The notes under the pieces are model-generated. The model was not told where the DNA came from. It saw only the letters and a program-made list of their open reading frames with translations, and did no database searches. Position numbers and translations under genes: made by a program. A stretch of 17,232 nucleotides of DNA from Holosporales bacterium (GTDB lineage: Bacteria; Pseudomonadota; Alphaproteobacteria; BNTO01), in NCBI GenBank assembly GCA_031270515.1, contig JAISXM010000100.1, positions 1 to 17,232 on the forward strand, read 5' to 3'. Shown piece by piece: positions 1 to 7,661 of the stretch; position 1 is the first letter of the stretch; each line of letters begins with the position of its first letter.

Positions 1-1
1 A

Positions 2-232
2 CCGGTGAAAAATCTTTCTGGCGGTGAGCGAGCGCGGCTTTCCCTTGCGCAAATTGCTGCCAACCCGCCAAAATTGCTGATATTGGACGAAGTCACCAAT
101 AACCTAGACCTAGAGACACGCGATCACGTTGCGCAGGTTCTTCGCGATTTTCCTGGCGCAATGCTTATCGTTTCACATGATCCCGACTTCTTGAAAGAGG
201 TACAAATTGAGGAATATTATGAGCTGTGTTAG
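2..232 (+). CDS. ABC-F family ATPase, C-terminal end (5' part outside the window)
   Basis: Only the last 76 codons lie in the window; the frame is open at the left edge. The ABC signature LSGGE is followed by a Walker B stretch LLILDEVTNNLD and an H-loop VSHD, the order expected in the second ATPase domain of a soluble ABC-F protein (translation factors and ribosome-protection proteins that act on the ribosomal E site). The Asn-rich TNNLD after Walker B and a short tail with no membrane segment favour ABC-F over a transporter ATPase. The residue after the catalytic Glu is Val, where Pro is commoner in the family. The stop codon (230-232) overlaps the start of the broken tag gene by 14 bases, so the two were probably co-transcribed. 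Which ABC-F subgroup it is cannot be told from this piece. Confidence 0.85.
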   Translation, partial: PVKNLSGGERARLSLAQIAANPPKLLILDEVTNNLDLETRDHVAQVLRDFPGAMLIVSHDPDFLKEVQIEEYYELC

Positions 233-853
233 TTGTGATGTACAAAATCCTACAATGACTCACAGGTGCTCATGGGCGAATTCAAACGAAATATTGCGCC
301 AATATCACGATGAAGAATGGGGGCGCCCACTGCATGATGATCGTGCGTTGTTTGAAATGCTGATTCTGGAAGGCATGTCTTGTGGGTTAAGCTGGGAAAT
401 CATCCTAAAAAAACGAGAGCATATGCGTGAAGTTTTCGATAATTTCGATCTATACCCAATCACAAAAAGAATTAGCAGCAGGAGTTTCTGATAACGGGCG
501 CCGAGCTGTACTTAGACGTACTGCTCAAGCCCGGGATTCGAAACGACGCCCTGATAAACTTTTTGTGTTTGGGTATACGCGCACTTATCAAATATGATGA
601 TGCGAAGGTTTATGCGCTCATGCAAGATGCAGGGATAATACGCCATCGCGCCAAAGTCGAAGCTGTCATCTGCAATGCAAAGGCATACTTTCAAATCAAA
701 GAACGATACGGCTCGCTAGACAGTTTTTTATGGAGTTACGTAAATAACGCTCCAATAAGAAACGAGCAATTCGAATTCAAAACACGCAGCGAAACGTCAG
801 ATAAACTGAGCAAAGACAAAAAAAATCGAAGAAATATCAACATGTTCTCGTGA
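219..853 (+). pseudogene. tag: Broken DNA-3-methyladenine glycosylase I gene, interrupted by a miniature element
   Basis: Tag excises 3-methyladenine from alkylated DNA. The first piece, from ATG 219 (GAGG upstream at 209-212; TTG 207 is an alternative), reads HRCSWANSNEILRQYHDEEW, then LFEMLILEGMSCGLSWEIIL and KKREHMREVFDNFD, matching the family N-terminus. The second piece, in another frame from about 578, reads YALMQDAGIIRHRAKVEAV and FLWSYVNNAP, the family's central region. Between them is a 123-bp TA-flanked element (453-575). Joining 452 to 578 restores one frame, with 15 residues between FD and MQDAG, the same spacing as I recall in E. coli Tag. The 3' end is a second lesion: after ETSDKLSKD the frame drifts to a stop, and the usual C-terminal part (FVGPTICYSFMQ and the zinc-binding Cys/His region) is absent. 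The gene is very unlikely to be functional. Confidence 0.9.
453..575. mobile_element. TA-flanked miniature inverted-repeat element inside tag (family A)
   Basis: The element has inverted ends TACCCAATCACAAAAAG (453-469) and CTTTTTGTGTTTGGGTA (559-575), flanked by TA at 451-452 and 576-577. Read on the minus strand it matches the copy at 16003-16156: the first 27 bases including the TA are the same, then CGTCGTTTCG, CTTGAGC and the terminal CCTGCTGCTAATTC. It has no coding capacity. A TA target duplication is the hallmark of IS630/Tc1/mariner transposition, so a trans-mobilised MITE of that type is inferred; no matching transposase gene is in the window. Confidence 0.85.
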
Positions 854-905
854 ATATTTTGTACAATGAAAACCAAGCGCCGAGACAACAGAAACAGGAG
901 GGAGC

Positions 906-2174
906 ATGGGGAATAGCATGAAAATGCGAAAACGAACTCCGTTAAACATCGTTTTTTGTTTATACGCCGTCTATCTGGTCGCTTGTTCTTCTGTGCAGAA
1001 AGAAACTGATCCTGAATTGGTGAAAATTGAAAATTCCGTAAATAATTCTGATTTTGATCCAAATAAAAAGTACGAATACGGCGAGACATTACTGCACAAA
1101 GAAGCGCACGCAAAATTTCAAAAGCCAAATTTGAGAATAATGCGGCAGCTGATCCATAGAGGAGCAGATGTTAACGCTACAGACGACTTTGGCAATACAC
1201 CTTTGCATGTTTGCCGTGATTTGGAGGCGGCAATATTGCTTGTTGATAGTGGAGCGAGTTTCTGCGCCTTAAATAAGCATGGTTTTAATCCGCTAGATAC
1301 GGTATGTGGCGAAGCGGCGAAACTTGCGTCTTTGGACGGCGACAATATAGATTGGGTTGTCGACGTCGCAGAGTTTTTGATCCAGCGAGGTGCAAAATTT
1401 TCTGAAAAGTTTAAACTTCAGGATTTTAAGTGCAAAAGGCTCACATTGCTCGTATTGAAGCATGGAGGCGTTGAGTTGTTGCGTATGCCATACGAAATGG
1501 ATTGTGCCGAATATGACGTAGGTTCGGATCCAGCAAGCATAGCTGCGATAAACAATGATTTTTCCTACTTGAAAGCATTAATCAATAATGGTGCTTATTT
1601 TAAAGTAGCTCATCACGACAGTGAACCGCGAAGCCTTCGCGGTTTAGATGGCCATCCTCTGATTTTCACCAGAAACCCTAAAATTGCAAAGTACCTTTTG
1701 CGAAAAGGTGCTCATATCGATGATCCTGCTTTCATGCATTGTACAACGCTTTTACGTGAGACAACAGCTGAGTGCGATTTAAAAATGATAAAGTTTTGTT
1801 TAGATCATGGTGCTTATATCGATGCAGTTGGTGGGACTGGCGGGAGCAGAGAAACACCTTTGATGATCGCATGCTCTCAATGTGGTGGCGCAGGAAGATC
1901 TCACGCGAAGAACGCAACACCGAAGAAATACTTCAACATCGTAAAATTGCTGGTAGAACACGGTGCCGACATTAATAAAACTGACTGTTGGGGAGAAAAT
2001 GCACTGTTAAGAGCTGTTCAATGTGGAGATTTAACGTGTATTGAGTATTTACTTCAACATGGCGCAGATATTGACAGGACCAAAAAATACAATGGAGATA
2101 CTGTTTGGCAGGTTGCAGCAGAACAAGAAAATGCGAAAGAGATTATTGCATTTCTGCGAAAGTATGAAAAATAG
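906..2174 (+). CDS. Ankyrin-repeat lipoprotein
   Basis: This is a 422-residue protein. The N-terminus is basic (MKMRKRTPLN), followed by a hydrophobic stretch and the lipobox LVAC with Cys27, so export and lipid anchoring are expected. The remainder is made of ankyrin repeats, which bind partner proteins: LLHKEAH...LIHRGADVNATDDFGNTPLHV (about 60-105), VAEFLIQRGAKF, YLKALINNGAYF, IAKYLLRKGAHI, MIKFCLDHGAYIDAVG, IVKLLVEHGADINKTDCWGE and CIEYLLQHGADIDRT. The central repeats are degenerate; the last three are close to consensus. ATG 906 was chosen because AGGAGG (896-901) lies four bases upstream; ATG 918 is possible and keeps the lipobox. The gene stands alone after the dead tag gene. A host-facing or envelope role is inference; no specific target can be named. 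Confidence 0.85.
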   Translation: MGNSMKMRKRTPLNIVFCLYAVYLVACSSVQKETDPELVKIENSVNNSDFDPNKKYEYGETLLHKEAHAKFQKPNLRIMRQLIHRGADVNATDDFGNTPLHVCRDLEAAILLVDSGASFCALNKHGFNPLDTVCGEAAKLASLDGDNIDWVVDVAEFLIQRGAKFSEKFKLQDFKCKRLTLLVLKHGGVELLRMPYEMDCAEYDVGSDPASIAAINNDFSYLKALINNGAYFKVAHHDSEPRSLRGLDGHPLIFTRNPKIAKYLLRKGAHIDDPAFMHCTTLLRETTAECDLKMIKFCLDHGAYIDAVGGTGGSRETPLMIACSQCGGAGRSHAKNATPKKYFNIVKLLVEHGADINKTDCWGENALLRAVQCGDLTCIEYLLQHGADIDRTKKYNGDTVWQVAAEQENAKEIIAFLRKYEK

Positions 2175-2193
2175 CACCATTTGCGTTTGGATA

Positions 2194-2344
2194 TCACCAT
2201 ACATTCAAGAATTCGGCTTCTTGCACATCCCAATCCTGCGACGGGCGGTGTGCTTTCAGGTCCTGCAAGGTCCACTGGGGCGAGAATTTTCCCAGCAAAA
2301 TGGCTTCCTTTTTTTTGGGCGCAAGATAAGTCAGGTAAAGTTAC
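2194..2344 (-). other. Possible decayed coding fragment cut by the IS66-type piece
   Basis: The space between the ankyrin gene and the IS66-type piece has no start-to-stop gene. On the minus strand there is an open frame from the IS boundary to a TGA at 2194-2196. It reads LYLTYLAPKKKEAILLGKF followed by SPQWTLQDLKAHRPSQDWD and ends in FLNVW, with a natural-looking composition. It could be the last 49 codons or so of an older gene truncated at 2344. I do not recognise it, and plus-strand frames are also open here, so it may be chance. Confidence 0.2.
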
Positions 2345-2588
2345 GTTACTGCTCAGTCCCCCGGGCATTTTGCAAATTTAAACGTTTGTGATATGAATTG
2401 TGCTGGCTTAGTTTAAAGATGCGGCGTAGTTCGTGGTAAGCATTGAATCACTAATGAAACAGACCGTTGTTTTTAAGACACAAAACTTTGCCCTCCTCGA
2501 AAAGGTTGCGTTGTTAGAGCAGGAAAACCTGAAACTACGTGCAATGCTCGACAAAAACTCCAGTAATTCATCTACCGGGTCCCCATAA
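2345..2588 (+). pseudogene. IS66-type element: left end and N-terminus of transposase (truncated)
   Basis: The segment starting GTTACTGCTCAGTCCCC is repeated at 17115-17232 in the same orientation, differing by four substitutions and one base of indel over the shared 118 bases. A small frame opens at ATG 2454 and codes 44 residues ending at TAA 2586-2588. It contains a leucine/glutamate coiled coil (FALLEKVALLEQENLKLRAM) followed by LDKNSSNSSTGSP. A coiled coil followed by NSSNSS(K/T) is typical of the N-terminus of IS66-family TnpC transposases. The frame is cut exactly where a 75-bp CCCATAA-ended repeat begins (2582), so the remainder of the transposase is lost. Confidence 0.75.
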
Positions 2589-2656
2589 CAAACAATTTGA
2601 AATTCGTTGTAATACAAGGCTTAGACTAGGCTAGAAATTCAAATTGTTTTTATGGG
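2582..2656. repeat. 75-bp palindromic-ended repeat, copy 1 (family B)
   Basis: The ends are CCCATAACAAACAATTTGAA and, inverted, TTCAAATTGTTTTTATGGG. The interior has TTCGTTGTAATACAAGGCTTA. A second copy of exactly the same length lies at 4567-4641. This copy abuts and terminates the IS66-type transposase frame, so it probably inserted into the IS or marks a deletion joint. Confidence 0.8.
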
Positions 2657-2756
2657 AAGGTATACTCAAGGAAATCTTACCTTTTTACGACAATATTTTT
2701 CATATGCGAACGGATCTCCAAGCGATGATACATATTGCCGCATCATTAGCACATTT
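2652..2756 (+). pseudogene. ISAs1-family transposase fragment
   Basis: One frame reads LTFLRQYFSYANGSP then SDDTYCRIISTF (about 2676-2756). This resembles the N-terminal associated domain of ISAs1/H-repeat transposases, where a (W/F)LRKFL...NGIPSHDTFGRVF motif is typical. The beginning is lost at the family B repeat and the end runs into a short tandem duplication, so only a relic of about 30 codons remains. Confidence 0.6.
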
Positions 2757-2789
2757 ATATGGAATCCATTAGCACATTTATATGGAATC
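2744..2789. repeat. Two perfect tandem copies of a 23-bp unit
   Basis: A unit beginning CATTAGCACATTTATATGG occurs at 2744-2766 and again at 2767-2789 with no difference. The first copy is the end of the ISAs1 fragment, so the duplication arose after the IS decayed, probably by slippage. The second copy ends two bases before the xseA stop codon. Confidence 0.9.
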
Positions 2790-2791
2790 AA

Positions 2792-4111
2792 TTACCCAGC
2801 TTTGCGGACGGCAACCTTCCCATCATGAAAGTTAATCTGCGCAATGTTTACGTCTGGCTTATTGAACGTTGCCGCATTTTTTATCGGCATTCCGTGCTCA
2901 TCCGTCGCCAGGCAAAAACCGCGCTCCAACGTTGACTGATATGAGCTATTGCTTAACCTGTCCGACAAGCTGCGATATTTCAGCGCCATCTTCTCAAACT
3001 TCGCGCGAAAAGCCTGATTCATCGCGTTGCAAATCAACGGCAGCCGGCTCCTCGCCATGTCCATCGTTCCCTTTGGCGGGCGCACTTTCACGTGGTCCAG
3101 CCGCCGAACATTTTTGTCCAGATACAAACGCCAACCCCGCTCCAGTCGCTCACAGTAGTCGTCCAGCCGCAATTCCTTTTGGTTCACGACATACTCAAGC
3201 CTCGGCAGTCTGTAGTTCTGCACACGCAGGCTCATTGTCTCGGACAGCTGCCGAAGCGAACGCACCAAGCGCAGTTTCAACGCGTCCACATCGCTGAGCA
3301 CTTGCGTTAGCACGGGAGTCGCAAGCTCCGCAGCCGCAGTCGGCGTTGGCGCGCGAACGTCCGCAGCGTAATCTATCAGCGTCGTGTCCGTCTCGTGGCC
3401 CACCGCGGAAATCAGCGGGATCAAGCTTGCGTGGGCCGCCCTGACGACGCACTCCTCGTTGAAGGCCCACAAGTCCTCTATGCTGCCCCCTCCGCGCGCC
3501 ACAATTATGACGTCCGGCTTTAGCGTGTCATTAAAGCCACTGATGGCCTCGGCGATTTCTTCTGCGGCGTCGGCTCCTTGTACTGCGACGGGCCACAGTA
3601 TGATGTGACATGGATAGCGGTCCGACACCCGGTGGATTATGTCCTGAATCACGGCCCCGGTTGGAGATGTGATGACGCCGATCGTGTGCGGGTATTTGGG
3701 GAGCTCCCTGTGGTTGTCGAACAACCCTTCCGCCAGCAGCTTTTGCTTCCGTTCCTGCAGCAGCTTCAGCAGCGCCCCTTGCCCGGTCGTTTGCGCGTCC
3801 GCCACGATGATCTGATAGTTGGAGCGCCCTGGGTATGTGGTTATGCGCCCGCTCGCGACAATCTCAAGCCCGTCCGCAAGCGCGATAACTGTCTTCGTGC
3901 CGCGCCAACATATGGCGTTCAACACTGCATCATTGTCCGCATCTTTGAGCGAGAAATATGTGTGCCCCGACGAATGCTTTTTTAGCCCAGATATTTCTCC
4001 GCGCACTCTTACGTGCGAAAAGTTTAACTCGACGCTTTGCTTTATGCGCTGAGAGACTTCCGCGACGGACAGCGGCGTGGGGTCTGTGCTCTCGGCTAAT
4101 AGCGGTGGCAC
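2792..4111 (-). CDS. xseA: Exodeoxyribonuclease VII large subunit
   Basis: This 439-residue protein is the catalytic subunit of ExoVII, which degrades single-stranded DNA together with several copies of XseB in recombination and repair. The N-terminal OB fold reads VRVRGEISGLKKHSSGHTYF with SLKDADNDAVLNAICWRG. The catalytic domain contains IGVITSPTGAVIQDIIHRV, VQGADAAEEI, VIIVARGGGSIEDLWAFNEE, ISAVGHETDTTLIDYAADVR and APTPTAAAEL, all hallmark blocks. A long helical part and the C-terminal STLERGFCLAT motif follow. The length is usual. The start is a GTG, seven bases after the gatC stop, so the two genes form one minus-strand unit. xseB is not in the window. Confidence 0.95.
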   Translation of the reverse strand: MPPLLAESTDPTPLSVAEVSQRIKQSVELNFSHVRVRGEISGLKKHSSGHTYFSLKDADNDAVLNAICWRGTKTVIALADGLEIVASGRITTYPGRSNYQIIVADAQTTGQGALLKLLQERKQKLLAEGLFDNHRELPKYPHTIGVITSPTGAVIQDIIHRVSDRYPCHIILWPVAVQGADAAEEIAEAISGFNDTLKPDVIIVARGGGSIEDLWAFNEECVVRAAHASLIPLISAVGHETDTTLIDYAADVRAPTPTAAAELATPVLTQVLSDVDALKLRLVRSLRQLSETMSLRVQNYRLPRLEYVVNQKELRLDDYCERLERGWRLYLDKNVRRLDHVKVRPPKGTMDMARSRLPLICNAMNQAFRAKFEKMALKYRSLSDRLSNSSYQSTLERGFCLATDEHGMPIKNAATFNKPDVNIAQINFHDGKVAVRKAG

Positions 4112-4118
4112 GGCGGAC

Positions 4119-4403
4119 TCACTGTTTTATTATTTTGGGAACTGCGAACCATTGGTCCACAGAATCAGGCGCATTTGCCAGTATTTTTACACACATGTCG
4201 CGCTCGGTAACGACATCGGCCCGTTCTGGCAGCGAGGTCGCATCGTTGTGAAGCGTTATACTAGACACGTCGACGTCCTGCAGCTGGTTTATCCAAGTCA
4301 TGATGGAATCAAGCTCCGACGAGATAAAAGGAACTTCGTCCTCCGACAGACTGATTGCGGCTAGCTTTGCGATGTTTTTTACGTTCTGATTGGAGATCCC
4401 CAT
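4119..4403 (-). CDS. gatC: Asp-tRNA(Asn)/Glu-tRNA(Gln) amidotransferase subunit C
   Basis: This is a 94-residue GatC. It starts with VKNIAKLAAISLSEDEV, then the helix ELDSIMTWINQLQDVDVSSI, a mid-part with LPERADVVTE, and ends in WFAVPKIIKQ (family: ...FxVPxV). GatC is a belt-like subunit that stabilises the GatA-GatB amidotransferase, which converts Glu-tRNA(Gln) or Asp-tRNA(Asn) to the amidated form. Normally gatA follows; here the next gene is xseA, so gatA and gatB must lie elsewhere. A GAGAG purine stretch precedes the ATG, and a perfect TATAAT lies about 33 bases upstream. Confidence 0.93.
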   Translation of the reverse strand: MGISNQNVKNIAKLAAISLSEDEVPFISSELDSIMTWINQLQDVDVSSITLHNDATSLPERADVVTERDMCVKILANAPDSVDQWFAVPKIIKQ

Positions 4404-4435
4404 GTCGAACTCTCTAAATGCATTGTTTATAGGAC

Positions 4436-4463
4436 ATTATAGCCCGGAAGAGCGTATACCCAA
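4436..4463 (-). promoter_or_regulatory. Probable gatC-xseA promoter
   Basis: On the minus strand a perfect -10 box TATAAT (4436-4441) is preceded, 16 bases upstream, by TTGGGT (4458-4463). That hexamer lies inside the end sequence of a family A element (TTTGTGTTTGGGTATA). The -10 is convincing; the -35 matches the consensus only in TTG. Confidence 0.45.
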
Positions 4464-4472
4464 ACACAAAAA
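4454..4472. repeat. Single family A element end
   Basis: TATACCCAAACACAAAAA matches the first 18 bases of the element after pfk (16001-16018). No opposite end is found before the next repeat, so this is a solo or truncated end. Confidence 0.6.
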
Positions 4473-4507
4473 CAATTGTGTGAGAAAAATCAGGGTTCTC
4501 TGCGGTA

Positions 4508-4566
4508 TTGCAACTAGCCGGTCTCATTGGCTCAAATTTGTATCACATCTTTGTGAACCTACACAG
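4508..4566 (-). repeat. Fragment of the IS remnant that lies after ileS (inverted copy)
   Basis: The stretch containing CCGGTCTCATTGGCTCAAAT is the reverse complement of 7686-7736 with few differences. Its continuation into the inverted terminal repeat is cut off by the family B repeat starting at 4567. The two copies therefore bracket ileS in opposite orientations. Confidence 0.8.
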
Positions 4567-4641
4567 CCCATAACAAGCAATTTGAAGTTCGTTGTATTAC
4601 AAGGCTTATGTGAGGATAAATATTCAAATTGTTTTTATGGG
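4567..4641. repeat. 75-bp palindromic-ended repeat, copy 2 (family B)
   Basis: It begins CCCATAACAAGCAATTTGAA and ends TTCAAATTGTTTTTATGGG, with an interior TTCGTTGTATTACAAGGCTTA. Length and sequence match copy 1 at 2582-2656. It sits next to a truncated IS end here too. Confidence 0.8.
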
Positions 4642-4653
4642 CCGGAATAAACA

Positions 4654-4720
4654 TCCCAAGAACAAACAGTTTGAACGTCATAAAAAAACAAAGGCTTAAA
4701 CCGATAAACATCCCAATTGT
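4654..4720. repeat. Decayed third copy of the family B repeat
   Basis: CCCAAGAACAAACAGTTTGAA, then ACAAAGGCTTA, then CCCAATTG follow the order of the family B repeat with several substitutions, and the distal inverted end is degraded. It lies 13 bases after copy 2. Confidence 0.4.
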
Positions 4721-4804
4721 TCCCTTCAAGCAGGTATAGATTCCTTTACCATGAATTTTGTCATACCATTATCGAAAGATAGGAAAACTACACAAGGGAA
4801 ACTT

Positions 4805-7648
4805 ATGCCAACAAGCGAAGACGTCAGAAATTCTGTTTTTTTACCCCAAACAAGCTTTCCAATGAAGGCAGACCTTCCTGCTCGTGAGCCCACCATCCTG
4901 GCAAAGTGGATCAGCGACAACCTCTACCAAAAGATCAGGCAAAAGTCCAAAGGATGCCCCAAGTTTGTCCTTCACTATGGGCCTCCGTATGCGAACGGAC
5001 CAATCCATATGGGGCACGCATTCACCGAAGGATTGAAGGACATTATCGTAAAAACGTACCAAATGTCCGGATATGATGCGGCCCTCATCCCGGGGTGGGA
5101 CTGCCATGGCCTGCCGATCGAGTGGAAAGTCGAAGAAGATTTCCGTAAAAACAAACGGAACAAAGAAGACATATCCGTCGTGGAGTTCCTTGCCGAGTGC
5201 AGAAAATTTGCCGAAAAATGGATCGAATCTCAAAAAACAGGACTCGTGCGCCTTGGCATTTGTGCAGACTGGCAACACCCCTACAAGACCATGGACAGCG
5301 CAAGTGAAGCGGTTATCGTCGAAAAATTCTTACATATATTCATGAAAGGGTACGTATCGCAAGGTCAAAAGCCTGTAATGTGGTCCGTCGCAGAAAAAAC
5401 CGCCCTCGCCGAAGCCGAAGTCGAGTACCACGACCACGTCAGCACGGCGATTTATGTTGCGTTCCCCATCGTCAGCAGCAACATCCCGCAACTGGAAGAC
5501 TGCATGGCTGTCATATGGACCACGACCCCATGGACAATTCCCGCGAACAGGGCAATCGCGTATAACGACGAGCTGGATTACGTCGTTGTGGAAGTAAAAA
5601 ACAACGACAACCTGAAAGAGCAAAGCGTCGCCATTGGGCAAAAGCTCCTGATTGCCAAGGATTTGCTGAAAAGCGTATGCGATGCGATTGGGCTGGACTC
5701 TGTTGCGGTTGTGAAGTCATTTAAAGGGGCAAGCCTGGCCGGCACAGTTTGCCAGCACCCGCTCGACCTGTATTCGGGGCAAACGGAGCGCGACAAGATG
5801 TCCCCCCACGCATACACATTCCGCGTTCCGCTGATCCATGGGAAGCACGTAACGACGGAGATGGGGACGGGGCTAGTCCACACCGCGCCGAGCCACGGCA
5901 TGGACGACTTCATCGTTGGGCGGGAACACAGTCTGCCCACACCCAACCTTGTGAATCCGGACGGCACATATGTTGATAACCTGCCAATCTTTGCTGGGCA
6001 GTCAGTGCTGAAGGTCGATAAAAATGTGTGCGATGCGTTACGCGATTGCAAATGTTTGCTTGCTGCAGACAAAATATCGCACAGCTACCCACACTCATGG
6101 CGCTCGAAGTCTCCGTTGATTTTTCTGCTGACGAACCAGTGGTTCTTTAACATAGACAGCGTCCGCAAGCACGCGTTGCATGCGATAGACGACGTCAACT
6201 GGTTTCCGTCGCAGAGCAAGAATCGCATTCGCGGCATGGTGGAAACTCGCCCGGATTGGTGCTTGTCGCGGCAGAGGCTGTGGGGCGTTCCGCTGGCGCT
6301 GTTTGTGCACAAAAAAACGAAGGAGCCCCTGAAGGACGAAGCTGTGAACGCAAAGATTGTTGACGCGATCAAAGCACAGGGCATCGAAGCGTGGCACACG
6401 CAGCCTGTTCGCTATTTTTTGGATGAAAGCATTGCCGACGAATATGAAAAGGTGACAGACACGTTGGACGTATGGTTTGACAGCGCATGCACTCATCACT
6501 TTGTTTTGGAAAATAACGAGGACGTTAGGTGGCCTGCGGACGTGTATTTAGAAGGGTCCGACCAGCATAGAGGGTGGTTTCAGTCGTCGTTAATTGAGTC
6601 AATTGCAATCAATGGCAAAGCTCCGTACAAAACAGTTGTGACGCACGGATTTTTGTTGGATAAAGATGGACAAAAAATGTCGAAGTCGCTTGGGAACGTA
6701 ATTTCATGCGAGGACGTTGTCGAAAATTATGGTGCGGATTTGCTGCGTCTGTGGATCGTTAATATGGATTACACCGAGGACGTAAAGCTTGGACAGGAAA
6801 TATTAAAACGCCAGGAGGATATATATCGTCGATTTAGGAATACGTTACGTTATTTGCTTGGGACACTTGGCGACTTCGATGAAAAGAGTGCCGTACGCTA
6901 CGAAGACTTGCCAGAATTAGAACAATATATATTGCACAAAATTTTGATTTTGAATGAAAAGCACAAGGCTTGTCTGAAATCATTCTCTCTGACTGATTTT
7001 TACAGTGACTTGCATATATTCTGTGCCAATGAGCTTTCCGCGTTTTACTTCGACATAAGGAAGGACACGTTATATTGCGATGACGTTGGCAATGCAACGC
7101 GTCGTGCGGCGTTAACGGTTATGGACATATTGTTCAACCACATCGTGCATTGGCTCGCTCCAGTGTTAAGCTTTACCACAGAAGAAGCGTGGCAATGTTA
7201 CAATCGCACGAACGAAAGCATCCACGAGCGAGTGTTCCCTCAGGCCGAAGCCATATGGAGGCGGAAGGATTTGGACGACAAGTGGCAGACCGTCCGCGCG
7301 ATTCGCAAAGTGATTACGCACGCGATTGAGCAGGAGCGATTGACCAAGACGATCACGTCAAGTTTGCAGGCGAAGGTTGTGTTGTCTGTGACCAAAAGCA
7401 TTGCTAGCTTGCTTAAGGGAGTCGACATGTCCGAGCTTGCGATTATATCGCAGCTGACAGTGCTGGTCGCGCAACCTCAGGCTGGCGCGGTGACGCTGGA
7501 TGAGGTGCCTGGTGTGGGGGTGATTGTGTCCAAGGCGGGCGGCACGAAATGCCAGAGGTGCTGGAAGGTGTGCGTCGATATACAGGCGGATGAGCTGTGC
7601 CCTCGTTGCGCGAAGGTTATGAAGGAAAGGGCGAAGAGGCAACATTAG
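4805..7648 (+). CDS. ileS: Isoleucine--tRNA ligase
   Basis: IleS charges tRNA(Ile) in the cytosol. From ATG 4805 the protein has 947 residues, the usual bacterial length. Seen in order are QTSFPMKADLPAREP, the HIGH-type motif HMGH (68-71), GWDCHGLPIEWKVEE, the editing-domain block WTTTPWTIPANRA, CLSRQRLWGVPLALF, YLEGSDQHRGWFQSSL, KMSKS (624-628), the anticodon-binding helical domain, and a C-terminal zinc finger with Cys916, Cys919, Cys932 and Cys935. ATG 4805 is preferred because AAGGGAA lies at 4794-4800 and family proteins start about ten residues before the LPxTxFPM block. ATG 4751 would add 18 residues and has no close ribosome site. No T-box leader is visible. The gene is monocistronic and framed by repeats on both sides. 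Confidence 0.97.
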   Translation: MPTSEDVRNSVFLPQTSFPMKADLPAREPTILAKWISDNLYQKIRQKSKGCPKFVLHYGPPYANGPIHMGHAFTEGLKDIIVKTYQMSGYDAALIPGWDCHGLPIEWKVEEDFRKNKRNKEDISVVEFLAECRKFAEKWIESQKTGLVRLGICADWQHPYKTMDSASEAVIVEKFLHIFMKGYVSQGQKPVMWSVAEKTALAEAEVEYHDHVSTAIYVAFPIVSSNIPQLEDCMAVIWTTTPWTIPANRAIAYNDELDYVVVEVKNNDNLKEQSVAIGQKLLIAKDLLKSVCDAIGLDSVAVVKSFKGASLAGTVCQHPLDLYSGQTERDKMSPHAYTFRVPLIHGKHVTTEMGTGLVHTAPSHGMDDFIVGREHSLPTPNLVNPDGTYVDNLPIFAGQSVLKVDKNVCDALRDCKCLLAADKISHSYPHSWRSKSPLIFLLTNQWFFNIDSVRKHALHAIDDVNWFPSQSKNRIRGMVETRPDWCLSRQRLWGVPLALFVHKKTKEPLKDEAVNAKIVDAIKAQGIEAWHTQPVRYFLDESIADEYEKVTDTLDVWFDSACTHHFVLENNEDVRWPADVYLEGSDQHRGWFQSSLIESIAINGKAPYKTVVTHGFLLDKDGQKMSKSLGNVISCEDVVENYGADLLRLWIVNMDYTEDVKLGQEILKRQEDIYRRFRNTLRYLLGTLGDFDEKSAVRYEDLPELEQYILHKILILNEKHKACLKSFSLTDFYSDLHIFCANELSAFYFDIRKDTLYCDDVGNATRRAALTVMDILFNHIVHWLAPVLSFTTEEAWQCYNRTNESIHERVFPQAEAIWRRKDLDDKWQTVRAIRKVITHAIEQERLTKTITSSLQAKVVLSVTKSIASLLKGVDMSELAIISQLTVLVAQPQAGAVTLDEVPGVGVIVSKAGGTKCQRCWKVCVDIQADELCPRCAKVMKERAKRQH

Positions 7649-7661
7649 GGTAATACCCAAT

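Noticed and set aside
736..1128. 130-codon minus-strand ORF across the tag-ankyrin junction
   Set aside because: It overlaps the lipoprotein signal region, has low-complexity Ser/Leu/Phe composition and no recognisable motif.
3578..3985. 135-codon ORF antisense to xseA
   Set aside because: Shadow of a well-conserved gene.
4642..4804. T-box or other riboswitch before ileS
   Set aside because: No specifier hairpin or T-box consensus (TGGNACCGCG type) is present, and the region is filled by a decayed repeat.
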